Of a stretch of 64,000 nucleotides of DNA, positions 42,956 through 53,090 are shown in pieces. Positions within the stretch are counted from its first letter, which is position 1. Each line of letters opens with the position of its first letter. The stretch lies in contig CADEGN010000003.1 of NCBI GenBank assembly GCA_902826865.1, forward strand, positions 22,691-86,690, in the 5' to 3' direction. This DNA comes from an uncultured Myxococcales bacterium (GTDB taxonomy: Bacteria > Myxococcota_A > Polyangia > Nannocystales > Nannocystaceae). The translations under genes and the position numbers were made by a program. The notes beneath the pieces are model-generated. The model saw only the letters and a list, made by a program, of their open reading frames with translations, was not told where the DNA came from and did not search any database.

Positions 42956-44377
42956 ATGCGACTTCTCAAGCAAAGGTCCTTGTCCCGCCGCACGATGCTG
43001 CGCGGGGCGGTAGGCGGCACCTCCTTCGTCATGGGGTTGCCGCTCCTCGAGGCGATGCTGGATCGGCACGGTGAGGCCCACGCGGATGGTGCCGCGTTGC
43101 CCGTGCGGATCGTGACCTGGATGACCGCGAACGGCGTCTTGCTGGACAAGTTCGAGCCGTCGACCGTGGGGGCCAGCTGGTCGCTGTCGGAGCAGCTCGC
43201 GCCGCTGCAGTCGGTCAAGCCGTATGTCAACGTGTGCACCGGGTTCAAGAACCGCGGTGCCGAGGGCCAGGCGGTTGGTGGACACGTCGAGGGCGTGACT
43301 GCATTTACCGGCTACCCGTACGCGTACTCCAACGGCGGCGCCGCCTTCGAACCGGGCGGTCCATCGCTGGATCAGATCATCGCGGATCGCGTGGCCGACG
43401 AGACCCCGGTTCGATCGCTGCAGGTCGGCATCTCGAAGGCGAATCTGTTTTCCGGCATGGGCGGCCTCGGGATTGGGATCTCGTTTCGCGGCGAGCCCGG
43501 GGCGATCACAGCTCTTCCACCGGTGGACAGTCCTGCCCAGGTCTGGCAGTCGCTGTTCGGGATCTTCCCCGGCCCCGGCGCCGTGGACAACGATCGAATC
43601 GTTCGGGCCATGATGCTCGATGCGGTCAAAGCCCAGGCCGACACGCTCCGCGGAAAGCTGGGGGCCAACGATCAGATGCGGGTCGACGCCCACCTGCAGG
43701 GGGTCGCCGAGCTCAATCAAAAGATCTCCGCCCTCGCTCCTCCGTGCGTGATGCCCGACGAGCCCACCCTGACTAACTCCGAGCCGGTGGGCGCGGAACT
43801 CATCGGCCCGGTCAACCGGGCCATGGCCGAACTCATTGCCTATGCCCTGCACTGCGACATCACGCGTGTGGTATCGGTCCAGTTCCTCGGGCTCGCAGGG
43901 GAGACCCCTTACACCGAGATCGGGTTGTCGGCGACCAAGCACCTGCTGAGCCACGACGCCCAGTACAACGTGCAGGCGCGCGAGCAACTCCACCAAAGCG
44001 TCGTCTACGAGATGGAGCGCTTCGCGGAGTTTTGCGAGACCCTGCACCAGAGCGACGAGCGCAACGGCACCAACCTACTCGACTCGACCATCTGCTACTG
44101 GAGCAGCGATCTGTCGGTCGGCTGGCTGCACAGCCTGAACCGCCAGCCGGTGATCCTGGTCGGCAGCGGACGGGGCCATCTCAAGAACCCCGGCGTGCAT
44201 GTCCAGGCGATCGCGAACGATCCCGATGACCCCAACGGCGAAGAGACCGCCGAGATGCCGTCGGCCGGCAACATCTCGGACATCGCGCTGACGGTGTTGC
44301 AGGCGTTTGGGCCGATTACGAGCTTCGGCGGCGGTTCGTCCGAGGCGTCGGGGCCGCTCAGCGAACTGATGGCGTGA
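42956..44377 (+). CDS. DUF1552 protein with twin-arginine signal
   Basis: 473 residues. A twin-arginine-like S-R-R-T-M-L-R-G-A leader precedes a hydrophobic segment, so it is probably exported folded. The rest matches DUF1552: I-V-T-W-M-T-A-N-G-V, H-V-E-G-V-T-A-F-T-G, P-S-L-D-Q-I-I-A-D-R and the late V-S-V-Q-F-L-G. An excellent AAGGAGG lies 8 bases before the ATG. Expected to act with the DUF1592 lipoprotein upstream. Family function is unknown. Confidence 0.87.
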   Translation: MRLLKQRSLSRRTMLRGAVGGTSFVMGLPLLEAMLDRHGEAHADGAALPVRIVTWMTANGVLLDKFEPSTVGASWSLSEQLAPLQSVKPYVNVCTGFKNRGAEGQAVGGHVEGVTAFTGYPYAYSNGGAAFEPGGPSLDQIIADRVADETPVRSLQVGISKANLFSGMGGLGIGISFRGEPGAITALPPVDSPAQVWQSLFGIFPGPGAVDNDRIVRAMMLDAVKAQADTLRGKLGANDQMRVDAHLQGVAELNQKISALAPPCVMPDEPTLTNSEPVGAELIGPVNRAMAELIAYALHCDITRVVSVQFLGLAGETPYTEIGLSATKHLLSHDAQYNVQAREQLHQSVVYEMERFAEFCETLHQSDERNGTNLLDSTICYWSSDLSVGWLHSLNRQPVILVGSGRGHLKNPGVHVQAIANDPDDPNGEETAEMPSAGNISDIALTVLQAFGPITSFGGGSSEASGPLSELMA

Positions 44378-44580
44378 TCGGCTCGGCGCGTCGGGGCTGG
44401 CTGCAGCCGCCGAGGTACGTCGACGGCGTTCGCGTGCGTGCGTGCGCGCTGCGCCGAGTGCGCTGGAGCGTCATGCCGCGGGACCGCGGCTGAGACGCTG
44501 AGTGAACTCACGCGCGTGCAGCGTCGGGGTGGCCCGCCGGTGTGTCCGGGCTTGACCGCTGTGGCATGCTCCGCCGGCTT

Positions 44581-44586
44581 TTGACA
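44581..44586 (+). promoter_or_regulatory. Perfect -35-like TTGACA upstream of fusA
   Basis: TTGACA exactly, 55 bases before the fusA start. No good -10 element is seen 16-18 bases downstream (the region is GC-rich), so it is a weak promoter candidate. Confidence 0.2.
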
Positions 44587-44640
44587 ACCCCTTCCGGCGG
44601 CGCGGCGAAGAACCGCGCTCGCCCAACGAGCCATAGCGCC

Positions 44641-46734
<2,094 letters not shown>

Positions 46735-46811
46735 GTTGGTCTTGGGCATGCCTGGCCCTGGGGTCTCGTAGCTGCGGCCCCGGCTCGGTCGGCTCCCTCC
46801 TCGGAGTGAGG

Positions 46812-46831
46812 CGCGCCGTCCACCCGGCGCG
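46812..46831 (+). terminator. Possible terminator hairpin after fusA
   Basis: cgcgccg (46812-46818) pairs with cggcgcg (46825-46831), 6-base loop, about 80 bases after the fusA stop. No T tract. Confidence 0.35.
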
Positions 46832-46906
46832 TCGCCCCGGATGTGCGCAGGCAGCGATCCGCGCGCGCCGGGTGCAAGCCGTCGACCATCGCGCGATGAT
46901 GCGCGC

Positions 46907-47350
46907 GTGACCCGGCGCATTCCCAGCGTGCTCGCGCTCATGACCCCGTTTCCGTTCGCCGTCCAAGCGGACGACACCGTCGAAGTGGCGCGGGCGATGA
47001 TGGAGGAACATGGGATCCACCACCTGCCGGTCTTGCGCGACGGTCGACTCGCGGGGGTGGTGTCGGCTCGCGACATCGGCCTCGCGTATGATGTGTTGGC
47101 GCGGCGAGATGCCCAGATACCCATGTTGGTATGGGCGATTTGCACGCGCGAGCCGTACGTCGTCGAAGTGGACGCGCGCATTGACTCGGTTGCCGACGAG
47201 TTGGCCAACCGGCGGATCGGGTCGGCGCTTGTCACCAAGCACGGAAAACTCGCCGGCATTCTCACCCTCACTGACATCTGTCGTGCCTATGCCTCTCTGC
47301 TCCGCGAGTCGGACGGGTCGGGCGCGGGTGACGACGACGACGTGGCCTGA
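46907..47350 (+). CDS. CBS-domain pair protein
   Basis: 147 residues from GTG 46907. Two CBS repeats: the first M-T-P-F-P-F-A-V...L-P-V-L-R-D-G-R-L-A-G-V-V-S-A-R-D-I, the second I-C-T-R-E-P-Y-V-V-E...A-L-V-T-K-H-G-K-L-A-G-I-L-T-L-T-D-I. CBS pairs usually sense adenine nucleotides. No attached enzymatic domain. Confidence 0.85.
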   Translation: MTRRIPSVLALMTPFPFAVQADDTVEVARAMMEEHGIHHLPVLRDGRLAGVVSARDIGLAYDVLARRDAQIPMLVWAICTREPYVVEVDARIDSVADELANRRIGSALVTKHGKLAGILTLTDICRAYASLLRESDGSGAGDDDDVA

Positions 47351-47415
47351 TCTCACGGCAGGCATTGCGCGGCCGCCAGCTGCACCGGTTCTAGCCCGGG
47401 CGCTAAAATGAAACG

Positions 47416-48132
47416 ATGACGCGCGCCGGCCTCGTGCTCGTTTTCGTCGTGGCCTGTGTCGATGATGATGCGGGCGATGCCGCCGGTGATGGCACCGATT
47501 CCGATGCACGTCCACGTCAGTGCGTTGCGCCGCCTGGACTCGGATCGCCATCAAGCGTACCGGCGCTCGTTGAGCTCGTCGACGCGTTGCCTCGTCCGAT
47601 CAGCCTGCCTTGTTTGATCGAGAGCCTCGATCGGCCACTTGAGATCTACGCTTCCACAAGTACGGCCGGCGCGCAGCCGGCCCAAGGCCAACGCAGTCCA
47701 CGGATCTTCGTGACCAACGGAGCATTGCGCCTCTCCTTGGTCATCGAGGGCGACGGCATCAACACCCTCGAGCTCGCGCAGGATGTGGGCGATCGGCGAT
47801 CGGTCAAGGGTGAGATCGCGTTCCCGATCGTCGGACCGTTCGCGCCCGACGAGCCGTACACACGCGTGTTTGCCGGTTCGGGCACGGTCTGTGGCACCTG
47901 TCACGGCGAGGAGTACAGCGAGACCGAGATCCATCCGTCGGCGTACAGCTCGGAGGTGTTCCAGGACGATCCCAGCGAATCGCTACCATTGTCGCTGGTG
48001 CGGCAGTACTTCCGCGACTGCGACCCGGCACGCGAGCCCGACCGGTGCGCCAGGCTTGATGCTCTATTTGGCCATGGCGAGGTCTCACCTGGTGACCTCC
48101 CACGGCTGGCGAAGGTCTGCCGCGAACGCTGA
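47416..48132 (+). CDS. Hypothetical lipoprotein with a single heme-type CxxCH
   Basis: 238 residues. A V-V-A-C lipobox near residue 14 and an Asp/Gly linker; a beta-rich middle part; one C-G-T-C-H motif near residue 157 and two later Cys residues. It may bind one c-type heme, like other secreted CxxCH proteins in this genome, but this is unproved. 49 bases separate it from the kinase gene downstream. Confidence 0.6.
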   Translation: MTRAGLVLVFVVACVDDDAGDAAGDGTDSDARPRQCVAPPGLGSPSSVPALVELVDALPRPISLPCLIESLDRPLEIYASTSTAGAQPAQGQRSPRIFVTNGALRLSLVIEGDGINTLELAQDVGDRRSVKGEIAFPIVGPFAPDEPYTRVFAGSGTVCGTCHGEEYSETEIHPSAYSSEVFQDDPSESLPLSLVRQYFRDCDPAREPDRCARLDALFGHGEVSPGDLPRLAKVCRER

Positions 48133-48181
48133 GTGCGGCGGGCGGGCAGCGCCTGCTACGATCCCGCCGCTGGCCGCCTAG

Positions 48182-51100
48182 ATGTCAGACGAACCTGCCC
48201 AGCCAGACGATGCCTTGGTGCCGACCTTCGACGCCTTGTCGCGTACCGATTCGCTCGCCGACATCCTCCGCGAGGTCGCCGCCGCTCCTGCGCCGCCTGA
48301 GTCGGACAGGACCATCGCTGATCAGCTCGTACCCGGCAGCGTGATCGACGGGACGTACCGCATCGTTCGGCGGCTCGGATCTGGAGGGGTGGGCGTCGTG
48401 TATCTCGCGCAAGATCTGTCGCTCGAGCGACAGGTCGCGCTGAAGCTCCACCACGCTGGAGTGCGGACCACGGTCCGCACGACTCGCATGTGGCGCGAGG
48501 CCAAAGCAATGGCGCGTCTCACCCATCCCAACGTGATCTCCGTGTACGAAGTCGGTGTTCACGACGAGCGCGTGTTTATTGCGATGGAATACGTCGACGG
48601 GGGATCGGCAAGTTCCTGGCTCGCGGCCCGATCGAATTGGCGCGAGCGGCTCTCGTTGTACGTGGCGGCGGGGCAGGGGCTCGCCGCCGCTCACGCGGTT
48701 GGGCTTGTGCACCGTGACTTCAAGCCCGACAACATCCTCGTCGGTCGCGATGACCGCCCTCGCGTCGCGGATTTCGGACTCGCACGCGAACAGGGGGAGT
48801 ACGGGGCGGAACCGACCTCCGCAGAATTGGAGCTAGTGAATCAGCGGTTGACCGCGACCGGGGCGATGGTCGGCACGCCGGCATATATGGCGCCCGAACA
48901 GCTCGCCGGCGGAACGATAGATCACCGTGCCGATCAGTTCGCATTCTGCGTGGCGCTGTACGAGGCGCTCTACGAGACCAGCCCGTTTCCACTGACCACT
49001 GTGGCCGCGCGTTGGTTGGCATTGCGAGGTGCGCCGCGGGCGATTCCCCGATCGCGAATCCCAGCTCATATCGGCCAGGCGATCCTCCGCGGGCTCGCGT
49101 TCGAGCCCGAAGCGCGGTGGTCCGACATGCATGCTCTGCTGGCCGAGCTCCAGCGCGATCCTGCTGCTCGACGCCGGCGACTCGGGGCTGCCGCGGGCGT
49201 CATCGGTGCGGTGGCGGTGACCGCGTGGGTCAGCATGCGGAGCCCGGCGTCGCAACCATGCCCCGCGGCCGACGAGCTGCTCGCGGAGATCTGGGATGAT
49301 CAACGTCGGAGCGAGCTCGATCGCGCGATCGCGGACACGGGCTCGGTTCTTGCCGCCCAGGTCTGGCCAGGAGTACGGGGCCGCCTGGATCGCCACGCCG
49401 AGGAGTGGGTCGCCGCGCGCCATGAGGCCTGCGTTGCCACGCGCGTCCGCGGCGATCAGTCGGAAGCCCTGCTGGACCTGCGCATGGGCTGTCTCGATCG
49501 AAAAAAGGCCGAGCTTGCCGCGCTTGTAGACGTGTTCGGGCATGCCGACGTGACCACGCTGGAAAACGCCGGTCCCGCCGTAGATGCTCTTCCCTCGCTC
49601 GATCGGTGCGCTGATGCCGACGCCCTTCTCGCGGATGTGCCGCCTCCCGACGATCCGGTGGTCCGCGACCGCGTCGACGAAATGCGCACTCGAATCGCTG
49701 CCGCGCGGGCACTACTCGCCGCCGGTCACGTTCGCGAGGGATTGGATGCGGCGCAACGCATCGTCACCGATTCTGCAGCGATCGAGTACCCCGCACTCCA
49801 TGCCGTGGCCTATGGGACACTTGGCTTCGCCCAGGGCGACGCGGCGCAGCGCCAGGAAGCCGAGGACGCCCTCGGCCAGTGCTACTGGCTGGCATTGTCC
49901 GCGGGTGACGACTCGACGGTGGCCGAGTGTGCGCGCGAATTAGTGCTGCGGGTTGGGCAACGTCCAGCGGGGTTTGACGAGGCGATGCTGTGGTATCGGA
50001 CGGCGGAGGCAGCGGGCACGCGGATCGGTGCGGGGCCGACGACACGTGCCGAGCTGCTCGCGCACCGGGGCGCGGCGCACGAGCAGCATGGAGACCTCAT
50101 CTTAGCCGAGCAGGACTACGCCGCTGCGGTGGCGTTAGTTCGCGACGTCAAGCCGGGCAGCGGCCAGCTCGTCGAGCTTTTGCTTGATCAGGGTGGAGCG
50201 ATGCACTGGCTCGGCCGCTACGCCGAGGCGCTCGCGCTCCGCGAAGAGGCCCTCGCGCTTGCGCGCGAGTTGTGGGGCCGCAGCCATCCGCTGGTCGCTC
50301 GCACGCTGCGCGAGATGTCTTCCGACCTTCACTCACTGTCGCGGCCTGGAGACGCCCTCGCCGCGGCGATGCTCGCCACGCAGCTCGGGATCGAGGTATA
50401 CGGCCCCGACAGTCGCATGTTGGCGGCGGACTACAGTCACGTCGCGCAGGCACTGTACGATCTCGGTTCGCAGGATGCTTCGCTCGCGTATCAGGAGGCC
50501 GCGCTCGCCCAAGTACGTCGAGTCGCACCCGAGGACGCGCCCGCTCTACTCACGCAGATCGAAGCCATCGTTCCGGCGCTGCAGGTCGTTGGCCACTACC
50601 ATCGAGCGTTAGAGCTCGCGCGCGAAGGTGTGGCGATTGCAGAGTCGGTGTATGGACCGGAGGATCTCGAGGTAGCCGAAGCGTTAAGCGCTCTGGCCTC
50701 GGCACTGCTGCAGGTCCACGACTTCGAGGGAGCTGCGGCAGCCTCGCGTCGCGCGCTCGCGGTGGCAGAGAAGCGTCTCGGCTCTCGCCACGCATCGATT
50801 GTCACGATGCTCATCAACCTCACGACCATCCTGAGCCAAGCCCCGCATCTCAATGAGGCCGAGCAGATACTCGATCGCGCAGAGGCGATCGCCGCGGAAC
50901 TTCCACCCGATGAGACCGCGAAGGCGCGAATCACCAGCAAGCGTGCCGACCTTCGCGCAGCCCAAGGCCGACACGCAGAGGCCGCAGTTCTCCACGCCCG
51001 CGCCGTGGAGCTGTTCGAGACGAACTTCGGGCCCCTCTCCCCCCATGCGATCACAGGCCTGCACCTTCTCGGCATGGACTACCTTGCCGCCGGGGTGCCC

Positions 51101-51337
51101 AAGGATGCGATCGCCCCGCTGGAGCGCGCGATCGAACTCGGACAACGCTCGGGCCACAGCCCGCAGATGATCGAGCGCATGCGGTTTCGCCTCGCCCGCG
51201 CATTGTTCGCGAGTGGGCGAGATCGCGTCCGCGCCGTCGAGATCGCAAGAGAGGTCGAACGCCGGCTGGGGAATTATCCCGATCAGCGCGCCGAGCTACC
51301 CGCGATCGAAGCGTGGCTGCGTACCCACGACCGCTAA
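48182..51337 (+). CDS. Ser/Thr protein kinase with C-terminal TPR array
   Basis: 1051 residues. Hanks-type kinase domain (about 55-320): G-S-G-G-V-G glycine loop, K88, H-R-D-F-K-P-D-N near 177-184, D-F-G near 197, T-P-A-Y-M-A-P-E activation segment. One membrane segment (about 333-350: A-A-G-V-I-G-A-V-A-V-T-A-W-V) and an all-helical TPR sensor or scaffold of about 650 residues follow. A conserved Cys block (C-x-A-T-R-V-R...M-G-C-L) directly after the membrane is shared with the kinase at 57880. Kinase catalytic residues are complete. Confidence 0.92.
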   Translation: MSDEPAQPDDALVPTFDALSRTDSLADILREVAAAPAPPESDRTIADQLVPGSVIDGTYRIVRRLGSGGVGVVYLAQDLSLERQVALKLHHAGVRTTVRTTRMWREAKAMARLTHPNVISVYEVGVHDERVFIAMEYVDGGSASSWLAARSNWRERLSLYVAAGQGLAAAHAVGLVHRDFKPDNILVGRDDRPRVADFGLAREQGEYGAEPTSAELELVNQRLTATGAMVGTPAYMAPEQLAGGTIDHRADQFAFCVALYEALYETSPFPLTTVAARWLALRGAPRAIPRSRIPAHIGQAILRGLAFEPEARWSDMHALLAELQRDPAARRRRLGAAAGVIGAVAVTAWVSMRSPASQPCPAADELLAEIWDDQRRSELDRAIADTGSVLAAQVWPGVRGRLDRHAEEWVAARHEACVATRVRGDQSEALLDLRMGCLDRKKAELAALVDVFGHADVTTLENAGPAVDALPSLDRCADADALLADVPPPDDPVVRDRVDEMRTRIAAARALLAAGHVREGLDAAQRIVTDSAAIEYPALHAVAYGTLGFAQGDAAQRQEAEDALGQCYWLALSAGDDSTVAECARELVLRVGQRPAGFDEAMLWYRTAEAAGTRIGAGPTTRAELLAHRGAAHEQHGDLILAEQDYAAAVALVRDVKPGSGQLVELLLDQGGAMHWLGRYAEALALREEALALARELWGRSHPLVARTLREMSSDLHSLSRPGDALAAAMLATQLGIEVYGPDSRMLAADYSHVAQALYDLGSQDASLAYQEAALAQVRRVAPEDAPALLTQIEAIVPALQVVGHYHRALELAREGVAIAESVYGPEDLEVAEALSALASALLQVHDFEGAAAASRRALAVAEKRLGSRHASIVTMLINLTTILSQAPHLNEAEQILDRAEAIAAELPPDETAKARITSKRADLRAAQGRHAEAAVLHARAVELFETNFGPLSPHAITGLHLLGMDYLAAGVPKDAIAPLERAIELGQRSGHSPQMIERMRFRLARALFASGRDRVRAVEIAREVERRLGNYPDQRAELPAIEAWLRTHDR

Positions 51338-51393
51338 GCCGCGTCGCAGCGCGAGCTCCCGGGCAGATTCCCTTGCGTCGCCGGCGTTTCCGA

Positions 51394-52272
51394 TCAGGCG
51401 GGCGGCGGCGGCGTCATGAAGCAAGAGATGGTGGTGACGATTCGGAAGTTGGACTGGTCGGTGTGCCGCTCGGCGTGGAAAATATCCATCGGGTAGGTCT
51501 CGCCAAGCGTCAATCCGAGGGTGTCCATCGCGATCGAGCCCTCGAGTGCGGGGTGCAGGCCCCCGAGGTCGAGCGCGAGTCGACCGTCGACGAAGATCCA
51601 CATATCGTCATCGCCACGGAACGTGAACACCTCGCCGCCCACGTATTTGAAGCTCGTGTGAACCTCCGTCGTGAAGTGGAAGTTGTGGTCGCGGCCCTCG
51701 GCGCCGAATCCTTGGCCGTCGAGCGGGAAAAACGCAGAACTGTCGTACACGAACATCCCGGGCGTATTTTCCATCAGCCCGAAGTCGAGCGGGAACGGGA
51801 TGTTCACGCCCGGGAGGCTGGTGTACCACTGCGCGAAGGTCTCGCTGCTGGTGATCATCGGCGGGCCGACGTACGCAGGGTTGAAGACGGGCTTTAGGTC
51901 CGGGCCGAGGGTGGGCATTACCAAGCCGACGGACGCAGTATTGCCGGTGTAGTTCTCGAAATCCGGATGCGTCCTGTGGAAATCGCGGAGCGTCGCGGCA
52001 AGCCCGTCGCACCCCTCGGCTCCGGTGTCGGCGGCGCCGGTCTCGGTCATTGGGACGCCGATATCGAAGCGAGGACCCGAGTCAGTCGGTGCCGACGTTC
52101 CCGTCAACCCGCCGCTCGTACTCGCACCGGAGGGCGCAGTGCTACTGCCCCCATCGTCTTGGCCGGCGTCGCCGACCGAGAGGATCCCGCTGTTGCCGTC
52201 GCGGTTGGACGCCTGGCCGCAGGCAGTCGCGAGTGTGAATATGGCGACGTAACACCTCATCCCCAACAGCAT
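51394..52272 (-). CDS. Fibro-slime domain lipoprotein
   Basis: About 292 residues. Lipobox A-T-A-C, Ser/Gly/Thr linker, then [10 protein letters not shown] and the fibro-slime/PA14-like pattern: [25 protein letters not shown], then [15 protein letters not shown]. These are surface carbohydrate-binding proteins common in myxobacteria and Fibrobacter. Start at ATG 52272 or ATG 52260. Confidence 0.85.
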   Translation of the reverse strand: MLLGMRCYVAIFTLATACGQASNRDGNSGILSVGDAGQDDGGSSTAPSGASTSGGLTGTSAPTDSGPRFDIGVPMTETGAADTGAEGCDGLAATLRDFHRTHPDFENYTGNTASVGLVMPTLGPDLKPVFNPAYVGPPMITSSETFAQWYTSLPGVNIPFPLDFGLMENTPGMFVYDSSAFFPLDGQGFGAEGRDHNFHFTTEVHTSFKYVGGEVFTFRGDDDMWIFVDGRLALDLGGLHPALEGSIAMDTLGLTLGETYPMDIFHAERHTDQSNFRIVTTISCFMTPPPPA

Positions 52273-52395
52273 CGCGCCACGGCGCCGCAACGCGCAAGAG
52301 TGAAGCGAAACCGTTCGGACTCCGTGGCGCTCCGGTAACCGGGGTTATGCCGAACGCCGGGTGCGCCGTGACGGCCCGCACACATACTCGGGCGC

Positions 52396-53073
52396 CTAGG
52401 ATCTGTCGTCACCAACGCAGGTCGCATCCGTTCGATCAAGGCGCGACAGAAATCCACCGTTGCTGGACGCGAGGTAGCGGGCGAGTTCGGTGCGACCGGT
52501 CACCCCGGTGGTCGTGACGTAGGCGAGCTCGCGGGGCGTCAGCACCGTCATCGCCGCCAGTCGTGCACGACCCTCCGGCAGCGTGAACCAGGGGGGGATC
52601 GCGTCGGTTGGCACCCCCAGAAGAAGGCCTACACGCCCGCTGGCGGCCCGCGCGTGGGGCGGGAACGCGCGGCCTGAGACCTCGAGCGTCACCGTTCCGA
52701 CCTCGTCGAGCAGGGTGCGGACACCCCCGTGACCCACCACCGTGTAGCTGGCCTCCTCCATCGCAGAGGCCAGCCAGCTGCCGACGATCACGCCGAGCTG
52801 CGCGTCGGTCTCGATCCACAGCTCGAGCCCGAAACCGATCCCAAATTCGTCGTCCCACGGATCGGACAGCGAGTCGCTCGCGATCGCCGTCCGCCCCGCC
52901 CGCTCGATCACTCGCCACCCCGGACGCGAGGGCCAACGGCTACCGGCGATCGCCGCCGGGCCCGGCAACGGTCGGAGCTGTTCAGCATGCGCGTTGCCGA
53001 CGGTGCGAAAGAACTGAAGGCGAGCGGCGGTGGCGGCCGCGACGCGAGCGGCGTGGGGGCTCGAACTGGCCAC
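52396..53073 (-). CDS. Protein of unknown function, possibly suppressor-of-fused-like
   Basis: 225 residues from GTG 53073. A segment S-D-S-L-S-D-P-W followed by G-F-G-L-E-L-W-I-E-T resembles the core of suppressor-of-fused (SUFU)-like proteins found in bacteria as immunity or signalling proteins, and the late L-T-P-R-E-L-A-Y-V...G-R-T-E-L-A-R-Y-L is compatible. The match is by pattern only. No signal peptide. Confidence 0.5.
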   Translation of the reverse strand: MASSSPHAARVAAATAARLQFFRTVGNAHAEQLRPLPGPAAIAGSRWPSRPGWRVIERAGRTAIASDSLSDPWDDEFGIGFGLELWIETDAQLGVIVGSWLASAMEEASYTVVGHGGVRTLLDEVGTVTLEVSGRAFPPHARAASGRVGLLLGVPTDAIPPWFTLPEGRARLAAMTVLTPRELAYVTTTGVTGRTELARYLASSNGGFLSRLDRTDATCVGDDRS

Positions 53074-53090
53074 AGCCCTACGATACGATG

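Noticed and set aside
44378..44640. tRNA or small RNA in the gap before fusA
   Set aside because: No cloverleaf arms or conserved tRNA bases could be traced; only GC-rich sequence and one -35-like box are visible.
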